Assembly (NCBI GenBank): GCA_017444895.1
Contig: JAFSVR010000025.1
Location: 1 to 46,353 of the forward strand
Length of the DNA: 46,353 nt
Reading direction: 5' to 3'
Source of the DNA: Clostridia bacterium
Lineage (GTDB): Bacteria; Bacillota; Clostridia; Christensenellales; UBA1242
The stretch's first letter is position 1. The number at the start of each line of letters is the position of its first letter. The notes beneath the pieces were generated by a model. The model did no database searches, had not been told where the DNA came from, and was given only the letters and a program-made list of their open reading frames with translations. Both the position numbers and the translations under genes were made by a program. Below, in pieces: positions 34,159-42,236 of the stretch.

Positions 34159-34187
34159 ATAATAACACAAAAAACAGCAAATGTCAA
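34159..34187 (-). promoter_or_regulatory. Strong promoter of the coiled-coil membrane protein gene
   Basis: On the minus strand TTGACA (34182-34187), 17-base spacer, TATTAT (34159-34164). Confidence 0.85.
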
Positions 34188-34235
34188 TACACATGGCATA
34201 TTTTTTGCGGTTTTTAATTCATTTCAACATAAATA

Positions 34236-34631
34236 TTAAGAAATTATGCAAATTGCGTGAGCATAATCACCATCATGAGTGATATTTATGATAATTTCAG
34301 TCATTTTTAACTTTTCAAACCAAGCCTTTGCCTTGCCATACAAAACGATAAAAGGCGCACCTTGATCATCATGCAAAACCTCAACATCCTTAAAACCAAT
34401 ACCGTTGTTAACCCCAACACCAATTGCCTTCAAAACGGCCTCTTTTGAAGCATACAGCCCCGCCATGGTATTAAGTTCTGGCGGGTTCTTTTTTATGCTT
34501 ATAGGATTCATTCCCTTTTTGCTTTCAATATAAGCAATCTCTTGATCAGTGAATATCCTGCTAAGTTTATTTTTATTATCAATAAAACTCTTAAATCTTT
34601 CAATCACAATCAAGTCAGTCCCAACTTTCAT
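34236..34631 (-). CDS. acpS: Holo-[acyl-carrier-protein] synthase AcpS
   Basis: The 131-residue enzyme transfers phosphopantetheine from CoA to acyl carrier protein. The magnesium ligands are visible: Asp in VGTDLIVIERF (D6) and Glu in YASKEAVLKAIG (E64). Three ATGs in a row could be used; the third (34631) has the best distance from GGGAGG. The start overlaps the 3' end of recX, so translation may be coupled. Its acceptor acpP is about 6 kb away at 40.6-40.8 kb. Confidence 0.93.
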   Translation of the reverse strand: MKVGTDLIVIERFKSFIDNKNKLSRIFTDQEIAYIESKKGMNPISIKKNPPELNTMAGLYASKEAVLKAIGVGVNNGIGFKDVEVLHDDQGAPFIVLYGKAKAWFEKLKMTEIIINITHDGDYAHAICIIS

Positions 34632-35231
34632 CATCATATCCTCCCAAATATTGGTTTATATCATCAAATTTGAAGCCCTTCCCCGCCAAATACCTTGTCA
34701 ACTTCTGCATATTTTCTGGCGTTTTATCTTTGTTTTTGAGATATTTTGCAGAAATTTGGCTAATCTTTTCCAATTCACCGCTATCTTTTTGCTCATTTAG
34801 TGCAAATTGTATAAAATCATCACTGATGCCCTTTTGGTGGAGTTTTTGCTTAATCTGTAAACGGCTTTTTAACCCGGCATTTCAACATAAGTTTTTGCAT
34901 ATGCTTCATCATCAATATAACCATATTCTTCAAGTTTGCACGTTGCACAACCAGCAACTTCTTCATCATATCCTTTACTTTTAAGTTTTGTTAATAGTTC
35001 GCTTTTTGAATATATCCGCCCACTAATAAGTTTCAAAAGATATTCAGTTGCTCGTTTAGTTTCACTTTCAACAATAATGCGTTTTAGTTCATCCTCATCA
35101 ACATTTTGGCCAACTTTAAGTCTGTTTGCAACAACAGTTTCAACCATTAGCCCACAAAAAAAGGCGTTATCAATGAAAACGCTTGCTCTTTTTTTGTTTC
35201 GTTGAACCTCAATTTTTGTTATAACGCCCAT
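34615..35231 (-). pseudogene. recX: recX with a one-base frameshift
   Basis: The first 116 codons (35231 down to about 34884) encode the N-terminal and middle parts of RecX, including KLISGRIYSKSELLTKLKSKGYD and YGYIDDEAYAKTYVE. The frame then ends after three more codons (stop at 34869). In the next frame the expected C-terminal part continues at once as NAGLKSRLQIKQKLHQKGIS and runs to a stop at 34615, ending GGYDDESWD. Joining them needs one extra A in the run at 34880-34882 and gives about 205 residues, the normal RecX length. RecX inhibits RecA. The lesion may be real or a sequencing or assembly error. Confidence 0.85.
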
Positions 35232-35867
35232 TTAATCCACTTTGAAAAAAGCCGAATCAACCTTAGAACACAAAAATTCATCTTGCATTTTAAGTTTAAG
35301 TTCGCTAATATGCTTATCTGCAGATTGAGAAGGAATAGCAATTCTCAATTTAACACACTCCCCATATTCTGCAGAAATAATCGTGATTTTATTATCTCTT
35401 AGGTATGTTCCAATTGGAACGAAGTCCGGATACTTAACCGTCAAGGCATAAACAGCGCAGTCAACCATGTGTGCAACTTTCGCACCGGCAAGCGCTTCTT
35501 TTGCGGCCGTGTGGTAGGCTCTTAGGAGCCTGCTTGCCCCCAGTTTTATTCCTCCAAAATATCTAACAACTGCAACCAACGTATCAGTGAGCCCACTTTG
35601 CGCAAGCGCTTGGCTTATTGGAACACCTGCAGTTCCAGCCGGCTCGCCATCATCATTGTTTTTTGTTATTGACTTATCTATGCCCAAGCAATAGCCATAG
35701 CAAATATGCTTTGCATCCTTATTTGCTTTTTTGAGGCTCGCCAAAAAACTATCAATTTGCTCTTGATTTTCAACATGGGTTACAACGCCAATAAAACGAG
35801 ATTTTTTCTCATCATATTCAATTGCGCTGGTTTGTTCAATTGTTCTGTATTCTTTTATCCCTGCCAC
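35232..35867 (-). CDS. YigZ/IMPACT-family protein
   Basis: The 211-residue protein belongs to the YigZ/YvyE (IMPACT N-terminal) family. Visible signatures are KKSRFIGVVTHV (about 21-32), NDDGEPAGTAGVPI (about 70-83) and VVRYFGGIKLGASRLLRAY (about 99-117). Its molecular role in bacteria is poorly defined; the eukaryotic relative regulates Gcn2 by ribosome contact. The start is GTG with AGGATA and GAGAGG just upstream. It directly abuts the frameshifted recX. Confidence 0.92.
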   Translation of the reverse strand: MAGIKEYRTIEQTSAIEYDEKKSRFIGVVTHVENQEQIDSFLASLKKANKDAKHICYGYCLGIDKSITKNNDDGEPAGTAGVPISQALAQSGLTDTLVAVVRYFGGIKLGASRLLRAYHTAAKEALAGAKVAHMVDCAVYALTVKYPDFVPIGTYLRDNKITIISAEYGECVKLRIAIPSQSADKHISELKLKMQDEFLCSKVDSAFFKVD

Positions 35868-35938
35868 TATCCTATCCTCTCCTTATAATATACCATAATC
35901 AGCAAAATTATCAAAACAATTTTATCGCGCTTATTTAT

Positions 35939-35967
35939 TTGTTGTTTTGTTCATAATTTGCTATAAT
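35939..35967 (+). promoter_or_regulatory. Promoter of the IscU-like/GGGtGRT operon
   Basis: TTGTTG (35939-35944), 17-base spacer and TATAAT (35962-35967), about 22 bases before the start codon. Confidence 0.65.
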
Positions 35968-35988
35968 CTAGGCGTAAAGGAGAAAACT

Positions 35989-36681
35989 ATGAATTATTCA
36001 AAACATATTCAAACTATGTGTCCACTTTCTTCAGGTGGGATTCATCAAAATGCACCCATCCCAGAAGAAGGATTATGGATCCACGCAAAAGAAATCAAAG
36101 ATATTTCTGGATTAACACATGGCGTTGGAACCTGTGCCCCACAACAAGGCGCCTGCAAACTCACGCTTAACATCAAAAACGGAATCATTGAAGAAGCGCT
36201 TGTTGAAACGGTTGGTTGCAGTGGAATGACACATAGCGCTGCAATGGCCGGAGAAATTTTGCCGGGAAAAACCATTTTGGAAGCTCTTAACACAGACCTT
36301 GTTTGTGATGCCATCAATGTTGCAATGAGGGAACTTTTTTTGCAAATAGTTTATGGTCGCTCTCAATCTGCATTTTCCCTTAATGGTCTTGAAATTGGTG
36401 CTGGGCTAGAAGATCTTGGCAAAGGGCTGTCAAGCCAAGTGGGAACAATTTATTCAACTCGCGCAAAAGGGCCAAGATACCTTAATGTTGCTGAGGGATA
36501 TATAACAAAACTCGCATTGGATCAGAATAAAGAAATAATTGGATATGAGTATGTTGCAATTGGGAAAATGATGGCCGATATTAAAAAAGGTATTAACCCT
36601 GCTGATGCAATTGCTCAAAACACTAAAAAATATGGGAGATTTGATGACGCTGTCAGCGTGATCGATCCAAGAAAGGAGTAA
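35989..36681 (+). CDS. IscU/NifU-N-like iron-sulfur scaffold homologue
   Basis: The 230-residue protein resembles the IscU/NifU N-terminal fold. A VGTCAPQQGACKLTLNI segment (C49, C56) and ETVGCSGMTHSAAMAGEIL (C77) correspond to the first two cluster ligands of IscU; the third ligand is not obvious. The C-terminal about 100 residues (LGKGLSSQVGTIYSTRAKG onwards) are an extension not found in plain IscU. The ATG at 35989 has AAAGGAG; an upstream in-frame start is unsupported. The next gene, five bases on, is the GGGtGRT protein with which this type of scaffold homologue is regularly paired in anaerobes. Confidence 0.8.
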   Translation: MNYSKHIQTMCPLSSGGIHQNAPIPEEGLWIHAKEIKDISGLTHGVGTCAPQQGACKLTLNIKNGIIEEALVETVGCSGMTHSAAMAGEILPGKTILEALNTDLVCDAINVAMRELFLQIVYGRSQSAFSLNGLEIGAGLEDLGKGLSSQVGTIYSTRAKGPRYLNVAEGYITKLALDQNKEIIGYEYVAIGKMMADIKKGINPADAIAQNTKKYGRFDDAVSVIDPRKE

Positions 36682-36686
36682 GATTT

Positions 36687-37682
36687 ATGGTTGAATTTGA
36701 AGGAAAAGAAAAACGAATCACAAACATAAATAAGTTCCTTGCACAAAACGGCATCAAAAACCTTGAAGAGGCTCAAAAGATTTGTCTTGACGCCGGTCTT
36801 GATGTTAATGCAATAGTAAAAGGCATCCAACCTATTTGTTTTGATAACGCCGTTTGGGCCTACACCATTGGGTGTGCAGTTGCAATTATAAAAGGCATTA
36901 GAAAGGCTGGTCAAGTTGCAAAAGTGCTTGGCGAAGGTTTGCAAGCATTCTGCGTTAATGGTTCAGTTGCAGACATAAGAAAAGTTGGGCTTGGACATGG
37001 AAACCTTGCAAGCATGCTTCTTAATGAAAGCACAAAATGCTTCTGCTTCCTTGCAGGACACGAAAGTTTTGCCGCTGCCGAGGGCGCAATTGGTATTGCC
37101 AACACCGCAAACAAAGTAAGAAAAACCCCACTTAACATAATTCTTAACGGGCTTGGCAAAGATGCTGCATATATCATTTCAAGGATAAATGGTTTCACCT
37201 ATGTTCAAACCGAATTTGATTATGCAAAAAATGCACTTAAAGTCACAGGCTCAAAAAAATTCAGCAATGGAGATAGAAGCAAGGTTAGAGTTTACGGTGC
37301 AGACAGCGTTAGTGAGGGCGTTGCAATAATGAAATACGAACAAGTTGACGTTTCAATAACCGGGAACAGCACTAACCCAACCCGCTTTCAACATCCAGTT
37401 GCGGGAACATATAAGAAATGGGCCTTTGAAAACGGAAAAAATTATTTCAGCGTTGCAAGTGGTGGCGGCACAGGCAGAACACTTCATCCAGACAATGTTG
37501 GAGCTGGTCCTGCAAGTTATGGTCTTACAGACACAATGGGAAGAATGCATGGTGATGCACAGTTCGCTGGTTCATCAAGTGTACCCGCTCATGTTGATAT
37601 GATGGGCTTTATTGGAATGGGAAACAACCCAATTGTTGGAGCAACCGTTGCCCTTAGTGTTGCCATAAGTCAATTGAAATAA
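36687..37682 (+). CDS. GGGtGRT-family protein of unknown function
   Basis: The 331-residue protein carries the family-naming motif GGGTGRTLHPDN (259-270), followed by GPASYGLTDTMGRMHGD and PAHVDMMGFIGMGNNPIVGA. It has no membrane segment or signal peptide. Several cysteines occur in the first 120 residues. The family is widespread in anaerobic Firmicutes and has no established function. The gene is five bases after the IscU-like gene, with AAAGGAG before its ATG, so the two proteins probably work together. A link to an iron-sulfur or thiol process is inference. Confidence 0.88.
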   Translation: MVEFEGKEKRITNINKFLAQNGIKNLEEAQKICLDAGLDVNAIVKGIQPICFDNAVWAYTIGCAVAIIKGIRKAGQVAKVLGEGLQAFCVNGSVADIRKVGLGHGNLASMLLNESTKCFCFLAGHESFAAAEGAIGIANTANKVRKTPLNIILNGLGKDAAYIISRINGFTYVQTEFDYAKNALKVTGSKKFSNGDRSKVRVYGADSVSEGVAIMKYEQVDVSITGNSTNPTRFQHPVAGTYKKWAFENGKNYFSVASGGGTGRTLHPDNVGAGPASYGLTDTMGRMHGDAQFAGSSSVPAHVDMMGFIGMGNNPIVGATVALSVAISQLK

Positions 37683-37703
37683 AAACACAAAAACAATAAA
37701 AAA

Positions 37704-37736
37704 CCCGTAAAATTTATTAGTTTTACGGGCTTTTTA
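37704..37736. terminator. Terminator of the IscU-like/GGGtGRT operon
   Basis: Perfect 9-bp stem CCCGTAAAA / TTTTACGGG with an eight-base loop, flanked by A and T runs; it lies between convergent genes. Confidence 0.85.
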
Positions 37737-37750
37737 TTGCAAATTTTACA

Positions 37751-38458
37751 TTAGTTGTTAATATTGATGGTTAAATATTTTTCTAAATTAAACTTGTTCC
37801 AGGCATCAAGATTTTCTGGTGGATAGCACCTAAATGTCATCCTCTCCTTCTTGGTTGGATGAACCAATTTAAGTTCACATGCGAAAAGATTAAGATTAAC
37901 TTTTGGCATATCTTTGCCACCATATTTTTGATCACCATAAACGGGGCATTTTATATTTGAGAACTGAACTCTAATCTGGTGCCCTCTCCCAGTTTTTAGT
38001 TTTATTTGAACGAGCGACAATTCCCCCTTTGTTTCAAGAACATTGTATTCAAGTTCCGCCCTCTTTGCTCCTGTTTGACTTTGAGGAACAATGCTCACCT
38101 TATTAGACTTCTCATCTTTGAGCAAATAATTAACTAAAACACCATGACTGGCCGGAAGTTTACCTTTCAAAACAGCAAAATAAGTTTTATCCAGTTCGCC
38201 ATTTCTAATTTGTTCACCCAGCCTCTCAGCAGCCTTAGACGTTCTAGCAAAAACCATGATCCCACCAGTTGGCCTATCCAGTCTATGCACCAAGCCAATA
38301 AAAGCCTCACCCGGCTTATTATATTTTTCTTTAACATAACTTTTCACCATTGAAAGCATGTCAAGATCGCCAGTTTCATCCTCCTGGCTTGGGACATTCT
38401 GCGGTTTTTTAACCACAACTATTTGGTTGTCTTCATAAAAAACTTCCATCTTTTCCAT
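37751..38458 (-). CDS. RluA-family pseudouridine synthase
   Basis: The 235-residue enzyme isomerises uridine to pseudouridine in RNA. The catalytic motif HRLDRPTGG gives the nucleophilic Asp as D61, and TGRGHQIRVQF is the second family motif. There is no S4 RNA-binding domain, so it is the short form of the family. The target (rRNA or tRNA position) cannot be told from the sequence. It is followed upstream by a methyltransferase gene 11 bases away, suggesting a small RNA-modification operon. Confidence 0.9.
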   Translation of the reverse strand: MEKMEVFYEDNQIVVVKKPQNVPSQEDETGDLDMLSMVKSYVKEKYNKPGEAFIGLVHRLDRPTGGIMVFARTSKAAERLGEQIRNGELDKTYFAVLKGKLPASHGVLVNYLLKDEKSNKVSIVPQSQTGAKRAELEYNVLETKGELSLVQIKLKTGRGHQIRVQFSNIKCPVYGDQKYGGKDMPKVNLNLFACELKLVHPTKKERMTFRCYPPENLDAWNKFNLEKYLTININN

Positions 38459-38469
38459 ATCTAACCCTT

Positions 38470-39345
38470 CTATTTTTTGCTTTTTGTTTTTCCAAAAGTT
38501 AGCAATGCGCTATTCCCACATGGCAAAAACGTTCCATCACTAACTGGCAAGCAAAGTTCATAACTTTCCTTTACCCCTTTCTTAGCGATGGCAAACTCTA
38601 AAACATTTTCCATTACGGTGCAACCCAGCCCTGTTGTGTAGCTATTAATCAAAACAAATAATGGATTGTCGCTCAAAAGTTCCCCACAAAGTTTAACAAA
38701 CTCGAACAGGTTATCTTCAAGTTTCCAAACCTCACCATTTGTTCCTCTGCCATAAGATGGCGGATCCATGATGATTGCATCATATTTTTTACCACGCTTA
38801 ATTTCACGCAAAACGAACTTACGGCAATCGTCAACTATATATCTAACTTGGGCATCTTTAAGCCCGGAAAGTTCAATATTCTCTTTACATCTTTCAACCA
38901 TCGCTTTTGCACTATCAACATGGCATACAGACGCCCCAGCACTTGCACATGCAACCGTTGCTCCTCCTGTATATCCAAACAGATTAAGAACACTGATTGG
39001 CCTGTTGGCGTTTTCAATAAGTTCAATCAGCTTAGCCCAGTTAACTGCCTGTTCTGGAAAAAGACCGGTGTGCTTAAAACCCATTGGCTTCACCTTAAAT
39101 GTTAAATTTCTCCAGGAAATTTGCCACTCGTCTGGCATAGGTCTTAAAATTTTCCAGCCACCACCACCTTCGTTAGAGCGGTGATAATGTGCATTAAGTT
39201 GCTTAAATTTTGACAGATCCTCACTAGCCGGCCAAATAACCTGAGGATCTGGCCTCAGCAAAAAAACCCTGCCCCAACGTTCAAGTTTTTCCCCATTTCC
39301 GGTTTTCAAAACCTCAAAATCTTTCCATTCGCTATTGTATTCCAT
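38470..39345 (-). CDS. Class I SAM-dependent methyltransferase, RlmI-like
   Basis: The 291-residue protein has a Rossmann-type methyltransferase core: motif I VLNLFGYTGGATVACASAGA and motif IV IIMDPPSYGRG. An N-terminal region (about 20-95) includes WGRVFLLRPDPQVIWP. The layout resembles the RlmI/RlmK group of 23S rRNA cytosine methyltransferases, without a visible PUA domain. The exact substrate is unknown. Pairing with the RluA-family gene fits an RNA-modification role. Confidence 0.82.
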   Translation of the reverse strand: MEYNSEWKDFEVLKTGNGEKLERWGRVFLLRPDPQVIWPASEDLSKFKQLNAHYHRSNEGGGGWKILRPMPDEWQISWRNLTFKVKPMGFKHTGLFPEQAVNWAKLIELIENANRPISVLNLFGYTGGATVACASAGASVCHVDSAKAMVERCKENIELSGLKDAQVRYIVDDCRKFVLREIKRGKKYDAIIMDPPSYGRGTNGEVWKLEDNLFEFVKLCGELLSDNPLFVLINSYTTGLGCTVMENVLEFAIAKKGVKESYELCLPVSDGTFLPCGNSALLTFGKTKSKK

Positions 39346-39428
39346 ATATCCTCATTGTTGGCTGTTTACAGCAAAAAAGTGCAAAATTAAGAAAATTATA
39401 TTGAAAAATTAATAAATTTTTGCTAATT

Positions 39429-40154
39429 TTAGTAATTGTCCAGAATTGTTTGCATATCAATCGTGTCTGCCGTTACAACAATTCCAAGTGGTTGTTCGGT
39501 ATAATTTCCACTTTTTGTTATTATTACTGTTGAAAGTTTGCGATTTTGTTGGAACATATATAGCAAACTATCAATTGTTATATTTGAAGGCACAACTTCA
39601 TAGTGGTCTGAGAATGATTCAAGACTAAGCGCTTCAATAACGGGCTTGTCAAGAAACTCTTCAAGTGATTTTTTGTTAAATTCAACCTGCCCTATTGCCT
39701 CAACAAGCATCTTCCTACTTATAACACCAAGAAGAGTGTTAGACCTATATACAGGAATGTTGGAATAGCCAGACTTAAACATTTCAACAAAAATGTTTCT
39801 CATTTTTTCATTTCCGTCAATTGTGAAAACCTTGCGGTTAACAACTTTATAATCAAGCGCACGAGGTGGCGTTGCAATGAGCCTTGCAATAGATTCCAGT
39901 TTCAAAACAACATCATCATGCGGTTCAGCGATAACTGCCCCACTAATGTTTCTATGAACAATGGCATTTCTAAGCCTGCCATAGTCAACCAAATCATCTT
40001 CATATTTCTTTATAACTGAATTAACAGAGGCAACCTTTCTTATAACATCACTGAATGTTAGATTTGGCTTAAGGTTATAAATATCCCTAAGCGTTTTATC
40101 TATTATGTTATAGCTACTTATAAATCTGCTTGCATTTGTTTCCATATTCTTCAT
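39429..40154 (-). CDS. CBS-pair protein with N-terminal HEPN-like helical domain
   Basis: The 241-residue protein has two CBS motifs (about 100-155 and 185-240; for example SNIPVYRSNTLLGVISRKML), which typically bind adenine nucleotides. The N-terminal about 95 residues are helical and contain RLRNAIVHRN. The R62-x4-H67 spacing is the RNase motif of HEPN domains, in the usual context of conserved Arg-Asn before His. HEPN proteins often act in RNA cleavage in defence or stress. An active nuclease is inference. Two ATGs (40154 and 40145) are possible starts. Confidence 0.75.
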   Translation of the reverse strand: MKNMETNASRFISSYNIIDKTLRDIYNLKPNLTFSDVIRKVASVNSVIKKYEDDLVDYGRLRNAIVHRNISGAVIAEPHDDVVLKLESIARLIATPPRALDYKVVNRKVFTIDGNEKMRNIFVEMFKSGYSNIPVYRSNTLLGVISRKMLVEAIGQVEFNKKSLEEFLDKPVIEALSLESFSDHYEVVPSNITIDSLLYMFQQNRKLSTVIITKSGNYTEQPLGIVVTADTIDMQTILDNY

Positions 40155-40258
40155 TCTCCACTAGATAAAGTATAACACAGCGCTTAAGATTTGCAAATCA
40201 ATTAGCGATAAACATTGTTTTTATTGCAAAATTTTGCCCTTAATATCAACCTTAAGGC

Positions 40259-40287
40259 TTGCAATATAGCAAAAACTATGCTATTAT
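40259..40287 (+). promoter_or_regulatory. Promoter of the SRP RNA gene
   Basis: TTGCAA (40259-40264), 17-base spacer, TATTAT (40282-40287), seven bases before the predicted RNA 5' end. Confidence 0.8.
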
Positions 40288-40293
40288 ATTACT

Positions 40294-40563
40294 ACCGCAA
40301 TAGGTGGGGAGCTAGCAGTGCCCTATTACCCTGAAATCTGCTTTAGCAGGGGCCGAACGCCTTTTTAGGCTTTTAATATGGAAGGCTGAGAAGAGCAAGC
40401 AGTGTTGATTCCAAGGTCTTGTGCAATAAAATTCTTATGAACCGTGTCAGAGTCTGACGACAGCAGCACTAAGTTTGAAGATTATGTGCCACAAGGTAGC
40501 TTTGGTGGAGCTGGCTACTATTCTACCGCTTCGGTATTAAAAGTCGAAATTGGAATTTGCGGT
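40294..40563 (+). ncRNA. ffs: Signal recognition particle RNA, large Bacillus type
   Basis: The 270-base RNA has the Alu-domain start AGGTGGGGAGCTAGCAGTGC and the S-domain core GTGTCAG...CAGCAGCAC, both recognisable from Bacillus scRNA. The length equals the Bacillus form (about 271). The 5' ACCGCAA pairs with the 3' TTGCGGT, which is followed by a T run as terminator. The apical part of helix 8 reads AGTC-TGAC-GACA, so the tetraloop is UGAC (40455-40458), not the common GGAA. This RNA fills the gap between the CBS protein and acpP. Plus-strand open frames across it are not coding. Confidence 0.95.
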
Positions 40564-40570
40564 TTTTTTA

Positions 40571-40605
40571 TAAACAAAAAACCACCCTTTTCAGGGTGGA
40601 TATTT
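40571..40605 (-). terminator. Terminator of acpP
   Basis: Stem CCACCC / GGGTGG with a six-base loop (40582-40599), followed on the minus strand by TTTTTTG. A T run on the plus side may also back up the SRP RNA end. Confidence 0.85.
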
Positions 40606-40613
40606 TTTACAAT

Positions 40614-40841
40614 CTATTTTGCGTTGTCAATGAAATTAACAAGATCCTTAACAGTTTTGATTCCTGGGATTGCCTCATCAGGAATTGAAATTGAGAATTC
40701 ATCCTCAAGGCTCATAAGAATTTCAACCAAATCAAGGCTGTCTGCACCCAAATCTGTTGCAATGTTGGTTTCCATGCTAATCTTACCAACATCAACGCCA
40801 AGTTGCTTTGCCAAAATCTCTTTAACTTTTTTCTCAGTCAT
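40614..40841 (-). CDS. acpP: Acyl carrier protein
   Basis: The 75-residue protein is AcpP of fatty acid synthesis. The phosphopantetheine site is the Ser of LGADSLDLVEI (S35). Length and acidic character are typical. GGAGG precedes the ATG. It stands alone as a single gene between the SRP RNA and the HtrA protease; the activating enzyme AcpS is encoded about 6 kb away. Confidence 0.97.
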   Translation of the reverse strand: MTEKKVKEILAKQLGVDVGKISMETNIATDLGADSLDLVEILMSLEDEFSISIPDEAIPGIKTVKDLVNFIDNAK

Positions 40842-40915
40842 AATTAACCCTCCACAAATGTCAATTTCATTATAGCAAATTAATTTGCATTATGCAAGCA
40901 AATTATACAAAATTT

Positions 40916-42229
40916 TTAACTTACACTGATTGCCGTTGCCGTCAATTGGAAAGTCTTTGGAATATTATTTTGAAGAACGCTGAATGTAACAATAGACCCA
41001 TCTTCAATGTTGAACTTATGATCATCAAAATCATACGCAGAAGTAACATTAACAACAACCGTTTGTCCACCAAAAACATACGAAAAGTTAATAACAACGT
41101 CGTTATCTTTACAGCCGGCATTAACCGCTGACTGGGTTTTTGTTACATAGGTTACAACCGAAACCAAACGCCCTGATTCAGCGTCAAGAGAATCCTGGCT
41201 AGTTCCAACATTAAAAGCAAGCCCAATTGTAACGGCAATCGGATTACCATCATTCCTAACGATGTTCCTAGAAAGCCCCACCGCGATATTGCTTGGGATT
41301 GCAAAACTTGTTCCCTCTTTTGAATCTATACTATATGAACCATTGCTATAAACCAACCTGTCCATACTCTTTGCATTAACTATTCCAACAAGTTCACCAC
41401 GGCGATTAAACAATCCGCCACCACTATTACCGGGGTTAATTGCGGCATCTAGTTGCATAACCCGCATTTCATTTGGGTTGTCTTCAACATAAATATTCTT
41501 AACAGGCGCACTAATTATTCCACTTGTAACACTGAAACCGTTTGCAAGAGGATTTCCAATTGCAATCACGGAATCACCCTCACATACCTCTGCACTATTA
41601 GCAATGTCGGCTTTCATACACACACTGCCACGAACTTCATTATTATTTGTAATTTTCAAAACGGCAATATCATACTCACTGCTATACCCAACCAACGTTG
41701 CTTTAATTGGTGTGTATGAACCATAAAGCAAAACATATATCTTTGTTGTGTCTATTGAAACAACGTGATAACACGTGGTTATTGTAACGTTGCCCCCTTC
41801 TTTGTCTAAGTCAATGATAACGCCAGCCCCACTAGATTTCATTTCAAAAAAGTTTGAATATGTAACTTCACCTGAGGTTTTTGGCTTTGCCCCAACACAC
41901 ACAGCCGAAAGTTTTGCTTTTGTTGCTGCCGCCCAACTTTCCCCAGAGCCGTCAGTTGAAATGCTTATATTTGAATTGCTTACCACTTTTGGAGTGTTGG
42001 CAATAACAAACAACCTAATTAAAAGCCCGCCAAAAACAATTTGAACAACAAGCAAAATAGCAACGATGACAGTTAATGTTTTCCCAGCTCTTCCGCTCGC
42101 TTTTGCCTGCTCTGAAACCCTTTTTCGCCTTCTGGCATATGTTCCAGGATCATCGCGAACAATTGGCTTATCATCATATGGGATTTTGCTATATGAATAC
42201 TCGCTATCTTCAAAACCAAACTCATTCAT
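40916..42229 (-). CDS. HtrA/DegP-like membrane-anchored serine protease
   Basis: The 437-residue protein has a cytoplasmic N-terminus of about 50 residues, one membrane segment (about 51-77) and a trypsin-like domain outside. The catalytic triad is H155 (TTCYHVV), D187 (EYDIAVL) and S269 (NPGNSGGGLF). The C-terminal about 105 residues look like a divergent PDZ domain (NAGCKDNDVVINF, then DGSIVTFSVL). HtrA proteases act on misfolded envelope proteins. The gene follows a surface protein gene by seven bases, with AAGGTG in the stop region of that gene, so the two are likely co-expressed and may be functionally linked. Confidence 0.9.
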   Translation of the reverse strand: MNEFGFEDSEYSYSKIPYDDKPIVRDDPGTYARRRKRVSEQAKASGRAGKTLTVIVAILLVVQIVFGGLLIRLFVIANTPKVVSNSNISISTDGSGESWAAATKAKLSAVCVGAKPKTSGEVTYSNFFEMKSSGAGVIIDLDKEGGNVTITTCYHVVSIDTTKIYVLLYGSYTPIKATLVGYSSEYDIAVLKITNNNEVRGSVCMKADIANSAEVCEGDSVIAIGNPLANGFSVTSGIISAPVKNIYVEDNPNEMRVMQLDAAINPGNSGGGLFNRRGELVGIVNAKSMDRLVYSNGSYSIDSKEGTSFAIPSNIAVGLSRNIVRNDGNPIAVTIGLAFNVGTSQDSLDAESGRLVSVVTYVTKTQSAVNAGCKDNDVVINFSYVFGGQTVVVNVTSAYDFDDHKFNIEDGSIVTFSVLQNNIPKTFQLTATAISVS

Positions 42230-42236
42230 ACCTTCA

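Noticed and set aside
40444..40875. Plus-strand open frame of 143 codons
   Set aside because: It runs through the SRP RNA and antisense to acpP, both well supported, and has no ribosome site.
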